Source of the DNA: Arthrobacter sp. AL12
Lineage (GTDB): Bacteria; Actinomycetota; Actinomycetes; Actinomycetales; Micrococcaceae
Length of the DNA stretch: 64,000 bases
Direction of reading: 5' to 3'
NCBI RefSeq assembly: GCF_029960645.1
Contig: NZ_JASBQY010000003.1
Span: forward strand, 111,312-175,311
The notes beneath the pieces are model-generated. The model searched no databases. It was not told the origin of the DNA and worked only from the letters and a program-made list of their open reading frames with translations. This document shows, piece after piece, positions 17,462 to 26,570 of this stretch (the first letter of the stretch is position 1; every line of letters begins with the position of its first letter). A program made the position numbers and the translations under genes.

Positions 17462-18115
17462 TCAGTCTTTCCGGATTGAGCGGATGCGGTCGAGCACCTG
17501 GTCGTCGGCGAGTCCGGAGATCTCCTGGATCGCGCCGGTGCCCGGGCCGCTGTAGCCGACGCTCCACGTGCCGCCGGCGCGCTTGAGCAGCAACTGCCCG
17601 CCGTCCGGGTCTTCGAGGCGCTTGAGGGTGGCCCCGCCGTCGGGGTGGTCTTCCAGGTGCTTGCGCATGATGAAGAAGTTGGCCTCAGCGGCGGATATTT
17701 CCGGGTCCTGCGCCATCGCGAACCAGCTCAGGTAGGCGCGGGGCTGCAGCAGGATCCGGAAATCCGGCGATTCCACCGTGAGGACGCTGTCTGCGGATTC
17801 CGGCGTCAACAACGTGATCTGCATGCGGCGATCGGCCGAGGTCAGGGCCCGGGTCACGGCAGCGACCGGGCCGCTGACGGACAGCGTTCCGTCGGACTCC
17901 ACGGTGGCCGCTCCGCGGGCCACCAGTGAGGAGGCGCCAGCTGAAAGGATCATTGGATCCTTGAGTTCCCCGGCGACGCGGAGGGCTTCGGCGCTGGCGG
18001 TAGCCGCCGGCCCGTGCTGCAGGTTCAGCAGGGCAATCAGTTCGGCGAAGCCGAAGCCGATGGCGTCCGGGTAGACCTCCTGCCCGGGAGCGGGGGCAGT
18101 GCTTGTCTCAGTCAC
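17462..18115 (-). CDS. Hypothetical soluble protein of the WXG100 cassette, possibly EspG-like chaperone
   Basis: This 217-residue protein has no signal or membrane segment. It begins at the GTG at 18115, chosen because GAGGAG lies 9 nt upstream; an ATG at 18145 would overlap the previous gene. The body alternates helix (FGFAELIALLNLQH, DPEISAAEANFFIMRKHLEDH) and strand-rich parts (GTLSVSG, MQITLLTPES, GGQLLLKRAGGTWSVGYSG). Size and layout recall EspG-type secretion chaperones of ESX systems, but similarity is too weak to claim. An immunity protein is the other obvious option. Confidence 0.6.
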   Translation of the reverse strand: MTETSTAPAPGQEVYPDAIGFGFAELIALLNLQHGPAATASAEALRVAGELKDPMILSAGASSLVARGAATVESDGTLSVSGPVAAVTRALTSADRRMQITLLTPESADSVLTVESPDFRILLQPRAYLSWFAMAQDPEISAAEANFFIMRKHLEDHPDGGATLKRLEDPDGGQLLLKRAGGTWSVGYSGPGTGAIQEISGLADDQVLDRIRSIRKD

Positions 18116-18134
18116 GTTGTGAATCTCCTCGTTG

Positions 18135-19124
18135 TTAGAAGCCAAAGAAATCGCCGACAGCCTCGGCGCTGTCGCTCACGGTGTCGGCCACGGCTTCGGC
18201 GCTGTCGCTCACGGAATCGGCCACGGCGCCGGCGCCGTCGGCGATTTGGCCACCGACATAGTTCACCGCGTCGTGGACGACCGGGACGTTGTCATATATG
18301 GCCAGTCCGGCGCTGGCGACCATGCAGACCGTCCCGGCGGGCGGCGGCAGGAACGAGCCGGCACCGATCAGCGCCTTGGCCCCGGAGTAGGCAGCTGAAC
18401 CGTATTCGCCGTCTTTGGCCGCGTTGACGGCATCCAGGCTGTCCAGTCCCACGCCGAGGACGCCCAAACCCTTGCCGAGGCCGTCGAAGGCCTGGAATGC
18501 CTTGGTGCCCTCGGTGAGGTTGAAGGCTTCATGCCATTTTCCCTCGAACAACTGGTTCGAGACGTTGAAGAACTTGCTGAACTCGTTGGAGTTCTGAAAG
18601 CTGCGCCAGGCGCTGGCGTCTAGGAAGGCGCCAATTCTGGACTTATGCAGCATTGCGCCGATGTCGAACAGCCCGGAACGGAGATTGGGCAGCGCCTTGA
18701 CCAGGTTGTAGATGTCCCAGCCGCCGCGGAACGGGGAGTCCGTGCCGGCCAGCCAGTCCGGACCCCAGGGGCCGTTGCGGGTGCCCTGTCCGCCCGGTCC
18801 CCCCGGAGTACCCGGCGCTCCGGGACCTCCGGGACTGCCCGAACCGGAGGCGTTGTTGCTGGCCTTCTCCTGCTGGTCGGCGTGGGTCATCAGCCGTTTG
18901 GATTCGGCTTTGAGCGCATGCGCGGTCTTCTGGATCAGGGCGCGGTGGCTGCTGTTCCACTCGGATGTGAAGCGGGCGCCGTCGGCACCCTTCCAGGACG
19001 CGTTGTTGTTGATCGCCGACGTCAGCGTGGTCGACTGCTGCAGCAGCGTCTCGGACGTCTTGCCGAACTGTTGCGCGAGTGTGCGCAGCTGGGCGACGTC
19101 GGCGCCCCACAAATTTCCTGCCAT
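18135..19124 (-). CDS. WXG100 domain-containing type VII secretion-like effector
   Basis: This 329-residue protein has an N-terminal WXG100 helical hairpin with W-K-G at residues 44-46 (NNASWKGADGARFTSEWNS). A Gly/Pro/Ser linker (about 92-120) follows, then a long Ala/Gly-rich helical C-terminal region. Proteins built this way are usually exported by ESX/type VII machinery, as polymorphic toxins or cell-surface factors. The last 40 residues contain 11-residue repeats of the form VSDSAEAVADT. No known toxin motif is visible. GGGGGA precedes the ATG. The following two genes are spaced closely and look like one operon. Confidence 0.8.
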   Translation of the reverse strand: MAGNLWGADVAQLRTLAQQFGKTSETLLQQSTTLTSAINNNASWKGADGARFTSEWNSSHRALIQKTAHALKAESKRLMTHADQQEKASNNASGSGSPGGPGAPGTPGGPGGQGTRNGPWGPDWLAGTDSPFRGGWDIYNLVKALPNLRSGLFDIGAMLHKSRIGAFLDASAWRSFQNSNEFSKFFNVSNQLFEGKWHEAFNLTEGTKAFQAFDGLGKGLGVLGVGLDSLDAVNAAKDGEYGSAAYSGAKALIGAGSFLPPPAGTVCMVASAGLAIYDNVPVVHDAVNYVGGQIADGAGAVADSVSDSAEAVADTVSDSAEAVGDFFGF

Positions 19125-19288
19125 AGCGGCAATCCCCCTTGTACGTGCATCAGCCTAACCGGCTGCGGCGCTGACCTCGTGCATTCCGGCGTAAATGCCG
19201 AACGGCCACCAATCTAGCCGCAACCGCTAAAGCCCGCGATGGGTCGATCTCCCCATCCGCCCCCGGTCCAGGGCAGGCGCAGCGTCGG

Positions 19289-19507
19289 CTATTCGCCGCG
19301 GTGCTCCGTGAGCAGCGCGTGCTTCCGCTTCCGGAGGGCGTAGAAGGACCCGAAGGCACAGGCCTGGGTGACGACCACGAGCACGATGGCGCCGACGATC
19401 TTGTTGCCGCCCAGGATCATGGTCAGCCCCACGATCGCGGACAGCAGCGCCAGCAGCGGAAGCAGCATGTAGCCAAGGACAAATAGGGTTTCGGGTTTCT
19501 GAAGCAT
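19289..19507 (-). CDS. Small two-helix membrane protein downstream of folA
   Basis: This 72-residue protein has two hydrophobic helices, about residues 8-30 and 34-56, followed by a basic tail (ALRKRKHALLTEHRGE). Function is unknown. Its start lies 4 nt after the folA stop, so it is the last gene of the thyA-folA operon. Similar small proteins occur in this position in Arthrobacter as far as I recall, which would argue for a conserved but undefined role. Confidence 0.7.
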   Translation of the reverse strand: MLQKPETLFVLGYMLLPLLALLSAIVGLTMILGGNKIVGAIVLVVVTQACAFGSFYALRKRKHALLTEHRGE

Positions 19508-19511
19508 TCTT

Positions 19512-20099
19512 CTAGCCCTCCGTCCGGCGCCACACGTTGACGCGGTAGCGGGTGCCGTCGTCGGCGGTTTGCCAGCCGTCCGCCGGCAGGCTCGCGCCCA
19601 TGGTCCAGTCGTAGCCCAGGTCCGGGGCGAAAGTGTCGCCCTCCGTCGTGGCGTCGATCGTGGTGATCACGGCGACGTTGGCGAGGTCCATGGACTGCGC
19701 ATAGATGTTGCCGCCGCCGATGATCCAGACCATTTCGTTGCCCGGCGCGAACTGGGACTCCAGCAGCGCGTCGTCCAGGGACTTGACCGCGATGGCGCCT
19801 TCCGCCGCCGGTGTCCCGCCCCACTCCTCCTGCCGGGTGATGACGATGTTCGTCCGTCCGGGCAGGGGGCGGTACTGGTCGGGGAAGGATTCCCAGGTCC
19901 TGCGGCCCATGATCACCGGGTGGCCTGTGGTGAGCCGGGTGAAGTGGCGCATGTCCTCGGGCAGGCGCCACGGCATCCCGCCGTCCTTGCCGATGACACC
20001 GGTGCTGGTCTGGGCCCAGACGACGCCGAGCCCGGTCAGGGTGTCGAGCGTGTCGGAGAAGTCGGCGGGCTGTGCGCCCTGGAGGTCGTCGTTGCTCAT
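19512..20099 (-). CDS. folA: Dihydrofolate reductase
   Basis: This 195-residue enzyme reduces dihydrofolate to tetrahydrofolate with NADPH and is the target of trimethoprim. Family motifs are [29 protein letters not shown] (with the Asp of the active site in the PEDM block), [24 protein letters not shown] and the [10 protein letters not shown] nucleotide-binding loop. About 20 extra residues precede the core. It overlaps thyA by 4 nt, so the two enzymes of thymidylate synthesis are translationally coupled. Confidence 0.95.
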   Translation of the reverse strand: MSNDDLQGAQPADFSDTLDTLTGLGVVWAQTSTGVIGKDGGMPWRLPEDMRHFTRLTTGHPVIMGRRTWESFPDQYRPLPGRTNIVITRQEEWGGTPAAEGAIAVKSLDDALLESQFAPGNEMVWIIGGGNIYAQSMDLANVAVITTIDATTEGDTFAPDLGYDWTMGASLPADGWQTADDGTRYRVNVWRRTEG

Positions 20100-20899
20100 A
20101 CGGCTATTGGGGCCTTAATCGTCGGGTGGTGCTGGTATCCGACCACCTCGAAGTCATCGAGGGTGTAGTCGAAGATGGAGGCAGGCTTGCGGGTGATCCT
20201 CAGCTGCGGGTACTCGTAGGGCTCGCGGGCGAGCTGTTTGAGGACCTGGTCCATGTGGTTGTCATAAATGTGGACATCGCCGCCGGTCCAGACGAATTCG
20301 CCCGGTTCCAGGCCGGTCTGCTGGGCGACCATGCAGGTCAGCAGGGCGTAGGAGGCGATGTTGAACGGCACGCCCAGGAAGGTGTCCGCGGAACGCTGGT
20401 AGAGCTGGCAGGAGAGCTTGCCGTCGGCCACGTAGAACTGGAAGAACGCATGGCACGGCGGCAGGGCCATGTCCTTGAGCTCGGCGACGTTCCAGGCCGA
20501 GACGATGTGCCGGCGGGAGTCCGGGTTGCTCTTGAGGTTATCGATCAGCTCGGCGATCTGGTCGATGTGGCCGCCGTCGGGGGTCGGCCAGGAGCGCCAC
20601 TGGACGCCGTAGACCGGGCCAAGTTCGCCGTCGGCGTCGGCCCATTCGTTCCAGATGGTGACACCCTGGTCCTGCATCCATTTCACGTTCGTGTCCCCGC
20701 GGAGGAACCAGAGCAGCTCCACGGCGACGGACTTGAAGTGCACGCGTTTGGTGGTGACCAGGGGGAAGCTCTTGCTGAGATCGAACCGCAGCTGGCGGCC
20801 GAACACACTCAGGGTCCCCGTCCCGGTCCGGTCTGATTTGTGCGTGCCGTGGTCCAGGACGTCGCGCAGCAGGTCTTCATAGGGCGTTGGAATGCTCAC
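20096..20899 (-). CDS. thyA: Thymidylate synthase ThyA
   Basis: This 267-residue enzyme methylates dUMP to dTMP using methylene-tetrahydrofolate, producing dihydrofolate for the next gene product. The nucleophile is Cys149 in [13 protein letters not shown], and the substrate loops [13 protein letters not shown] and [11 protein letters not shown] are intact. It is the classical ThyA, not flavin-dependent ThyX. The GTG start has TAGACT exactly 6 nt upstream with no Shine-Dalgarno, which fits a leaderless operon mRNA (thyA-folA-small membrane protein). Confidence 0.95.
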   Translation of the reverse strand: MSIPTPYEDLLRDVLDHGTHKSDRTGTGTLSVFGRQLRFDLSKSFPLVTTKRVHFKSVAVELLWFLRGDTNVKWMQDQGVTIWNEWADADGELGPVYGVQWRSWPTPDGGHIDQIAELIDNLKSNPDSRRHIVSAWNVAELKDMALPPCHAFFQFYVADGKLSCQLYQRSADTFLGVPFNIASYALLTCMVAQQTGLEPGEFVWTGGDVHIYDNHMDQVLKQLAREPYEYPQLRITRKPASIFDYTLDDFEVVGYQHHPTIKAPIAV

Positions 20900-20959
20900 G
20901 GTCCCAGTCTACTGAGAAGTGGCGGCCGCTCCTTATCCGTCTTGCTGGCTGGGCGCGGC

Positions 20960-21937
20960 TCAGTCGTCGAAGGGCCTGAAGCGCTCGACCGCGACCACCT
21001 TGTTCTTGCTGTGGTGCGCCACATGGCACACGACGATCTCACCGGGGGCAAGGAACGGGTCGGAGTCAGGGAGCAGGGCCCGCAGCCGGGACCCCATGTG
21101 CTTGCCGAGCTGGGCGAACACGGTGGGGAGGGCCGGGCGGTGCGTGCACAGCGCCACGGCCCGCTGCTTGTCGAAGAGGCCCTCGACGGCGGCGGCCGTC
21201 TTGTGCGGGTGGCGGCCGTGCCGGTGCTCGGTGAGGGCTTCATTCAGCTTCACCTTTGCATCGGATGCCTTGGCGTACGGGGCGATGGTGGCAACACACC
21301 TCAGCCACGGGCTGGAAACGATGCGCATGGGCTTCCAGGCCTGCAGCAGCCGCCCCACTGCTTGCGCCTGCCGCAACCCGGTGACAGCCAGGGGCCGGTC
21401 CCCTTCTGCCTTGGACCAGGAGGAACGCGGCTTGGCCTTGGCATGGCGGACGATCACGAGCGGCCATGTCTTCAGTTCGCCGCGGGCGTGGGCGGCCGCC
21501 AGGTGCTCCAGCGGGACCACGTCGCTGGGGTTGGTGAGCAGGCGCTCGGCCTTCTCCGGCGAGCACCACATGACGCTGTCCACTTCCTTGCCGTCGGGCA
21601 GGAGGGCGGCCCCGTCGACGTCGACCGCCCAGTAATGGACGACCTTTAGCCCGACGGGGACGCGGTAATGGATGGCCGGCAGCGGGATGCCCAGGGGCGC
21701 CGTCAGCCCGATTTCCTCTGCGACCTCGCGGGCGGCACATTCGGGCACCGTCTCGCCGGGGTCGATCTTGCCCTTGGGCCAGGACCAGTCGTCATACCGC
21801 GGGCGGTGGATCAGCAGGACCTCGATCTGTTCCTTGTCGCCCGGGGCAACGCGCCACGGCACGGCCCCGGCGGCCACCACCACGACGGCTTCGCCGGCGT
21901 GGTCTGTCTGGTCGGCAACCAGTGAATCGCTACTCAA
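20960..21937 (-). CDS. Nudix hydrolase fused to phosphohistidine phosphatase domain (MutT1 type)
   Basis: This is a two-domain protein of about 325 residues. The N-terminal Nudix box GKIDPGETVPECAAREVAEEIGL follows the substrate loop. A C-terminal SixA/histidine-phosphatase domain begins VIVRHAKAKPRSSW. The same fusion is known in mycobacterial MutT1, which hydrolyses 8-oxo-dGTP and diadenosine polyphosphates. The TTG at 21937 was chosen because AGGGG precedes it and it begins just after the ppk1 stop; a longer frame from 22051 would overlap ppk1 by over 100 nt. Its position behind ppk1 suggests linked phosphate or nucleotide metabolism. Confidence 0.85.
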   Translation of the reverse strand: MSSDSLVADQTDHAGEAVVVVAAGAVPWRVAPGDKEQIEVLLIHRPRYDDWSWPKGKIDPGETVPECAAREVAEEIGLTAPLGIPLPAIHYRVPVGLKVVHYWAVDVDGAALLPDGKEVDSVMWCSPEKAERLLTNPSDVVPLEHLAAAHARGELKTWPLVIVRHAKAKPRSSWSKAEGDRPLAVTGLRQAQAVGRLLQAWKPMRIVSSPWLRCVATIAPYAKASDAKVKLNEALTEHRHGRHPHKTAAAVEGLFDKQRAVALCTHRPALPTVFAQLGKHMGSRLRALLPDSDPFLAPGEIVVCHVAHHSKNKVVAVERFRPFDD

Positions 21938-21948
21938 TGCCAGAGCCC

Positions 21949-24213
21949 CTACCGCAGACCGGCGGATCGCTGCCGCGAGCGGGAGTTGAGCAGCCAGGAC
22001 TGGATGTCCTCGAGCTCCTGCCCGTCTTCGGCGACGTGGTGGCGGGTCCATACCGCCTGGTTGTCCAGGTGCCAGCTGGCGGTGCCCGGATCCATATAGC
22101 GGCGCAGCAGGTCCATCACATACGTCGTGTCGTCCCCGCTGGTGAGCTGGACGAGGGCCTCCACCCGGCGGTCCAGGTTGCGGTGCATCATATCCGCCGA
22201 ACCGATGTACACCACCGGGTCCCCGGCGTTGGCGAAGGCGAAGACGCGGGAGTGCTCCAGGAACCGGCCCAGCACGGAGCGCACCGTGATGTTCTCGCTG
22301 AGCCCGGGCACGCCCGGGCGCAGGGAGCAGATGCCGCGGACGATGATGTCCACGGGAACGCCGGCCTGGGACGCACGGTAGAGGGAATCGATGATGGCTT
22401 CGTCCACCATCGAGTTGACCTTGATCTGGACCCGGGCGGTGAGGCCTGCACGGGCGTTCCGGATCTCGGTTTCGATCCGGTCGATGAGTCCCGACCGCAC
22501 CGAGCGGGGCGCCACCAGGAGCCGCTTGAAGGTCGACTTCGGGGCGTAGCCGGAGAGCTGGTTGAAGAGCCTGGAGAGGTCCTCGCCTACCTGCTCGTTG
22601 GCCGTGAGCAGGCCCAGGTCCTCGTAGTAGCGGGCCGTGCGTGGGTGGTAGTTGCCGGTGCCGATGTGGCAGTAACGGCGCAGGCCGTCCACTTCCTGGC
22701 GCACCACGAGGGAGAGCTTGCAGTGTGTCTTGAGGCCCACGATGCCGTAGACCACGTGGACGCCGGCCTGCTCCAGCTTCCGGGCCCAGGAGATGTTGGC
22801 CTGCTCATCGAAGCGGGCCTTGATTTCGACCAGGGCCAGGACCTGCTTGCCGGCCTCGGCGGCGTCGATCAGGGCGTCGACGATCGGGGAGTCGCCCGAG
22901 GTGCGGTACAGCGTCTGCTTGATGGCCTGGACCTTCGGGTCTGAGGCCGCCTGCTCCAGGAACGCCTGCACCGAGGTGGAGAACGAGTCATAGGGGTGGT
23001 GCAGCAGGATGTCCCGGCGCCGCATGGCCGCAAAGACATTCGCCGCCTTGGACGTTTCTGACTCGTTGAGGTGCCGGGAGGTGTGCGGGACGTGCTTGGG
23101 GTAATGCAGGTCGGCCCGGTCGATCCCGGCGATGACGGAGAGCCCCCGCAGATCCAGCGGTGCCGGGACCGAGTAGACCTCGGATTCCTCGACGCCGAGC
23201 TCTCGGATCAGCAGCGCCCGGATGTTCGGGTTGATGTCATTCGTGACCTCGAGCCGGACCGGCGGGCCGAAGCGGCGGCGCAGCAGTTCCTTCTCGAGGG
23301 CCTGCAGCAGGTTCTCGGCGTCGTCCTCTTCGACCTCGAGGTCCTCGTTGCGGGTGACGCGGAAGGTGTGGTGCTCCAGCACCTCCATCCCGGCGAAGAG
23401 CTGGTCCAGGTGGACGGCGATGACTTCCTCGAGGGCGATGAAGCGTGCCACGCGGCCCGGCACGGAGCCGGCGCGCGGGCCGTCGACCGAGATCAGCCGG
23501 GGGAGCTGGTCCGGGACCTTGAGGCGGGCGAAGAGCTCCTTGTCGCTGATCGGGTTGCGGACGACGACGGCGAGGTTCAGGGAGAGCCCCGAGATGTAAG
23601 GGAACGGGTGGGCCGGGTCCACAGCCAGCGGGGTCAGGATCGGGAAGACCTTTTCCGCGAACATGGCGCTGAGCTGGTCCTTTGCCTGGGAATCGAGTTC
23701 GTCCCAGTGCATGAGGTGGATGTGCTCGTAGGCCAGGGCCGGGCGGATCTGCTCGGCGTAGACGCGGGCGTGGCGCTGCTGCAGCCGGTGGGCCTCGTCG
23801 CCGATCTGCTCCAGGACCTGCACCGGGCTGAGCCCGGCGGGGGAGGGGACGGCCAGTCCGGTGGCGATCCGGCGCTTCAGCCCGGCGACGCGGACCATAA
23901 AGAACTCGTCCAGGTTGGACGCAAAGATGGACAGGAAGCTGACACGTTCCAGCAGGTGCAGGTCCGGGTCCTCGGCGAGTTCCAGCACGCGGGCGTTGAA
24001 GGAGAGCCAGCTCAGTTCGCGGTCCAGGAAGCGGTCCGGGCTGAAGTCGCCCTCCGGCTCCAGGTTGGGCGCGAATTCCGGAATGTCGATCCGGTCCTGG
24101 GTGGCACGTGAGGCAGGAACTTCGGAGGAGCCGAACTGTGCGCGCGCGGGTCGGACTTTTTTGTCCGACGTGGCGGCCTCAGACGTGGCGGTCCGGGCAG
24201 AATCCCGTTGCAT
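21949..24213 (-). CDS. ppk1: Polyphosphate kinase 1
   Basis: This 754-residue enzyme reversibly makes polyphosphate from ATP at the membrane. The core begins [20 protein letters not shown] at about residue 60. The autophosphorylated histidine is His516 ([15 protein letters not shown]) and the second active-site histidine is His677 ([14 protein letters not shown]). The N-terminal 50 residues are charged and variable. AGGAGA lies before the ATG. It is cotranscribed with the Nudix/phosphatase gene; a combination of ppk and a nucleotide pyrophosphatase is common in actinobacteria. Confidence 0.95.
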   Translation of the reverse strand: MQRDSARTATSEAATSDKKVRPARAQFGSSEVPASRATQDRIDIPEFAPNLEPEGDFSPDRFLDRELSWLSFNARVLELAEDPDLHLLERVSFLSIFASNLDEFFMVRVAGLKRRIATGLAVPSPAGLSPVQVLEQIGDEAHRLQQRHARVYAEQIRPALAYEHIHLMHWDELDSQAKDQLSAMFAEKVFPILTPLAVDPAHPFPYISGLSLNLAVVVRNPISDKELFARLKVPDQLPRLISVDGPRAGSVPGRVARFIALEEVIAVHLDQLFAGMEVLEHHTFRVTRNEDLEVEEDDAENLLQALEKELLRRRFGPPVRLEVTNDINPNIRALLIRELGVEESEVYSVPAPLDLRGLSVIAGIDRADLHYPKHVPHTSRHLNESETSKAANVFAAMRRRDILLHHPYDSFSTSVQAFLEQAASDPKVQAIKQTLYRTSGDSPIVDALIDAAEAGKQVLALVEIKARFDEQANISWARKLEQAGVHVVYGIVGLKTHCKLSLVVRQEVDGLRRYCHIGTGNYHPRTARYYEDLGLLTANEQVGEDLSRLFNQLSGYAPKSTFKRLLVAPRSVRSGLIDRIETEIRNARAGLTARVQIKVNSMVDEAIIDSLYRASQAGVPVDIIVRGICSLRPGVPGLSENITVRSVLGRFLEHSRVFAFANAGDPVVYIGSADMMHRNLDRRVEALVQLTSGDDTTYVMDLLRRYMDPGTASWHLDNQAVWTRHHVAEDGQELEDIQSWLLNSRSRQRSAGLR

Positions 24214-24327
24214 GGTCTCTCCTAATGCTGGCTCGAGTTAGCTTCAACCTTACAAGCAATCATCCAGCGATCCGCTTTAGCGGAGTGCAGATTTCCCCGC
24301 CCGGAGACAAGATGTCCGCCGATTGGA

Positions 24328-25311
24328 TTAAGGGCCCGCCAGCGGGGCATACATGACGTCGACGTCCCAGCGGGTGAAGCCCAGCTTCCGGTAGAGCGAG
24401 ACGGCCGGGACGTTGTCCGCATCGACGTAGAGCATGACGGCGTGCAGGCCCTGGCGCTGCAGGTGCCGGATGCCGGCCACGGTCAGCGCCTTGCCCAGCC
24501 CGGTGCCCTGCGCCTGGGGGGAGACACCCACGACGTACACCTCGCCGATCGCCGGGTGGTCCCCGTGCCGGGGGTGGATCTTGGTCCAGTGGAAGCCGAG
24601 GATCCGGTCCGAGGCATCGACGGCGAGCAGGAAACCGGCGGGATCGAACCATGGCTCGGCCATCCGGGCGTCCAGATCGGTCCGGGACATGTTGCCCTGC
24701 TCGGCATGGTGCGCGAAGGCGGCCCGGTTAGCGGCGAGCCAGGGGTCCTCATCCCGGCCCGGGACAAAGGCGCGCAACGTCACCCCGTCGGGCAGCGGGA
24801 CGTCGGGCAGCTCCGCCGTCGAACCAGCGAGCCGCATCTTCCACAGCTCCCGGACCGGGCCGTAGCCGTAGCGGGCGGCGAGGTCGGCCGCGGCCTCGTG
24901 GTTGCCGTGGGACCAGGCCTTCAGTCCGGCGAAGCCGCGGGTGGCTTCGAGTTCGCCGACCAGCCGGGTCGCCACGCCCTGGTTGCGGTAGCTGGGGTGC
25001 ACGGCAATTTCCAGCACGCCCGTGCCGTCCGGTTCCCCGATCACGACGGCGACGCCGGCCAGATCCTGCGCCGTCGCCGGGTCGGAGCTCTCGTCGGGGC
25101 AGTACAAGGCGAGGGTCAGCACCGCGGGGGTGCCCGCGGACCCGCCGTCGTCCGCGGTCCGGAGCGTCACGAGCGTCTGCTCGGACAGCGGCGGATTGCC
25201 ATCGGATTCCTCCGCGGCGGACGCGAGGGCTTTGATGTCCTTCAGGAGCTGCGGATCCGCGGCTCCCCGGGCGGCGAGGACGGGCCAGTTCTCAGGGTGC
25301 GCAGGACTCAT
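24328..25311 (-). CDS. mshD: Mycothiol synthase MshD
   Basis: This 327-residue enzyme acetylates Cys-GlcN-inositol to mycothiol, the main actinobacterial thiol. Two GNAT domains are visible: the first with LEIAVHPSYRNQGVATRLVGEL (about 100-122), the second with EVYVVGVSPQAQGTGLGKALTVAGIRHL and LYVDADNVPAVSLYRKLGF, which is the catalytic half in MshD. The presence of this gene is one of the best indicators of an actinobacterial origin. TAGCCT is 6 nt before the ATG, consistent with leaderless transcription. The adjacent upstream region encodes the candidate small RNA on the other strand. Confidence 0.93.
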   Translation of the reverse strand: MSPAHPENWPVLAARGAADPQLLKDIKALASAAEESDGNPPLSEQTLVTLRTADDGGSAGTPAVLTLALYCPDESSDPATAQDLAGVAVVIGEPDGTGVLEIAVHPSYRNQGVATRLVGELEATRGFAGLKAWSHGNHEAAADLAARYGYGPVRELWKMRLAGSTAELPDVPLPDGVTLRAFVPGRDEDPWLAANRAAFAHHAEQGNMSRTDLDARMAEPWFDPAGFLLAVDASDRILGFHWTKIHPRHGDHPAIGEVYVVGVSPQAQGTGLGKALTVAGIRHLQRQGLHAVMLYVDADNVPAVSLYRKLGFTRWDVDVMYAPLAGP

Positions 25312-25350
25312 GGTGCAAGGCTATACGGTGCCGCGCGGGCGGGGCCGATT

Positions 25351-25379
25351 TTGTGGTTTCCGGAACTGTTACGTATAGT
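25351..25379 (+). promoter_or_regulatory. Promoter of candidate small RNA
   Basis: TTGTGG (25351-25356) and TATAGT (25374-25379) are separated by 17 nt, a good match to a vegetative sigma promoter. It directs transcription away from mshD into a region without a gene on this strand. Confidence 0.6.
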
Positions 25380-25385
25380 CGATAT

Positions 25386-25540
25386 CTCGTCCGGCTGCTC
25401 GGTCCAGAACTTGTTTCTGGGTCCCGCTGGCCGCGACACGAGGGGGATCCACCACTGGGGTGGCCTCGATACGTTCGACCCGTATGTCCTCCACTGCAGC
25501 AAAAGGAAAGCCCCGGACTGATGTCCGGGGCTTTCTGCAT
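25386..25540 (+). ncRNA. Candidate structured small RNA between mshD and glnR
   Basis: The 302-nt gap between mshD and glnR holds a promoter followed by compact hairpins: CCAGAA/TTCTGG (25404-25420), a two-step stem CGAGG...CCACC/GGTGG...CCTCG (25439-25468), ATACG/CGTAT (25469-25485), and a 12-13 bp terminator (25507-25534). No open frame here looks coding. Expected length is about 150 nt. I do not recognise a known RNA class. It could be an independent sRNA linked to nitrogen or thiol control, or a relic of the glnR 3' region; the terminator also faces glnR from the other strand. Confidence 0.5.
25507..25534. terminator. Bidirectional terminator between small RNA and glnR
   Basis: A perfect 12-bp stem (AAAGCCCCGGAC / GTCCGGGGCTTT) has the loop TGAT. 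A-rich sequence on the left gives a partial U-tract when read from glnR, and CTTTCTG follows on the plus strand, so it may end both transcripts. Confidence 0.75.
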
Positions 25541-25613
25541 GCCTGCCGCAGTTGATCGGTGGCTGGACTGATCTGGGGCTGGACGGGAGGGGGCACCGGG
25601 GTGCCGCTGCCCG

Positions 25614-26312
25614 TCAGACCTCGGTGAGCTCTTCCTCCGGATGCCGGACCAGGGTCAGGCGGTAGCCCACGTTGCGGACCGTGCTGATCAGGTTCTCGTG
25701 GTCGGCGCCGAGTTTGGCCCGCAGGCGCCGGACGTGGACGTCCACCGTGCGGGTGCCGCCGTAGTAGTCGTAGCCCCAGACCTCGGTCAGCAACTGCTGG
25801 CGGGTGAAGACCCGGCCGGGGTGCTGCGCCAGGTACTTGAGCAGTTCGAATTCCTTGAAGGTCAGGTTCAGCGGGGCGCCGTTGACCCGGGCGGTGTAGC
25901 TGGCCTCATCGATGACGACGCCGGCGGCGCGGATCTCGGTCGGGGCGTCGTCCTTGTCCGGCACGGCCCGTGCGACGCCCAGGCGGATGCGGGCCTCGAC
26001 CTCGGCAGGTCCGGCGGACTCCAGCAGGATGTCGTCGACCGCCCACGCCGAGGACACGGCGGCCATGCCGCCCTCGGTCAGGATCAGCATGAGGGGGGCG
26101 CTCAAGCCGGTGGCCTTCAGCAGCTGGGTCAGGGAGCGTGCGCCGACGAGGTCTTTGCGGGCGTCCAGCAGGACGATGTCGCAGGGGTCGGTCTCCAGCA
26201 GTGCGGTCGGCTCGGCGGGGAGAATATGGACCCGGTGATTCAGTAGTTCCAGCGCGGGCAGGACGTCCACCGACGAGCCGGTGCTGTTCGTCAGTAACAG
26301 GATGTGCGACAT
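25614..26312 (-). CDS. glnR: GlnR-type nitrogen response regulator
   Basis: This 232-residue OmpR-family regulator matches actinobacterial GlnR, the global regulator of nitrogen assimilation, along its length: [10 protein letters not shown]..., [35 protein letters not shown], and the winged helix [20 protein letters not shown] with [15 protein letters not shown]. The receiver lacks the full acidic pocket, as in GlnR, which acts without phosphorylation, and no kinase gene is near. The ATG at 26312 follows GGAGGAAA; a longer frame upstream was rejected. It should control glnA, amtB and similar genes elsewhere. Confidence 0.92.
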   Translation of the reverse strand: MSHILLLTNSTGSSVDVLPALELLNHRVHILPAEPTALLETDPCDIVLLDARKDLVGARSLTQLLKATGLSAPLMLILTEGGMAAVSSAWAVDDILLESAGPAEVEARIRLGVARAVPDKDDAPTEIRAAGVVIDEASYTARVNGAPLNLTFKEFELLKYLAQHPGRVFTRQQLLTEVWGYDYYGGTRTVDVHVRRLRAKLGADHENLISTVRNVGYRLTLVRHPEEELTEV

Positions 26313-26570
26313 GTTTCCTCCAAGGGGTGTCCGCGCATCGTTGGGCGTCTGTAGCTGAGTCTGAGTATACCCAAAGGCCCCTTGCCGGACATGCCCAGGC
26401 CACCTGCGTCCGGTTCTTTTGCGACACAAAACGGTCACATAGGGCAGGATTGATCCGTCGGGGCCTGCCGCCCCCATGACGGAAGTTCAGGTCGAAGTGG
26501 GGTCCGCAGTGAGCGAAAGTGCAACGATGGCCGGAAGACGGATGACGGAAATACACATGTCTGGTAACAA

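Noticed and set aside
25353-25596. Several short frames on both strands between mshD and glnR
   Set aside because: None has a ribosome site or sensible composition; hairpins and a terminator explain the sequence better.
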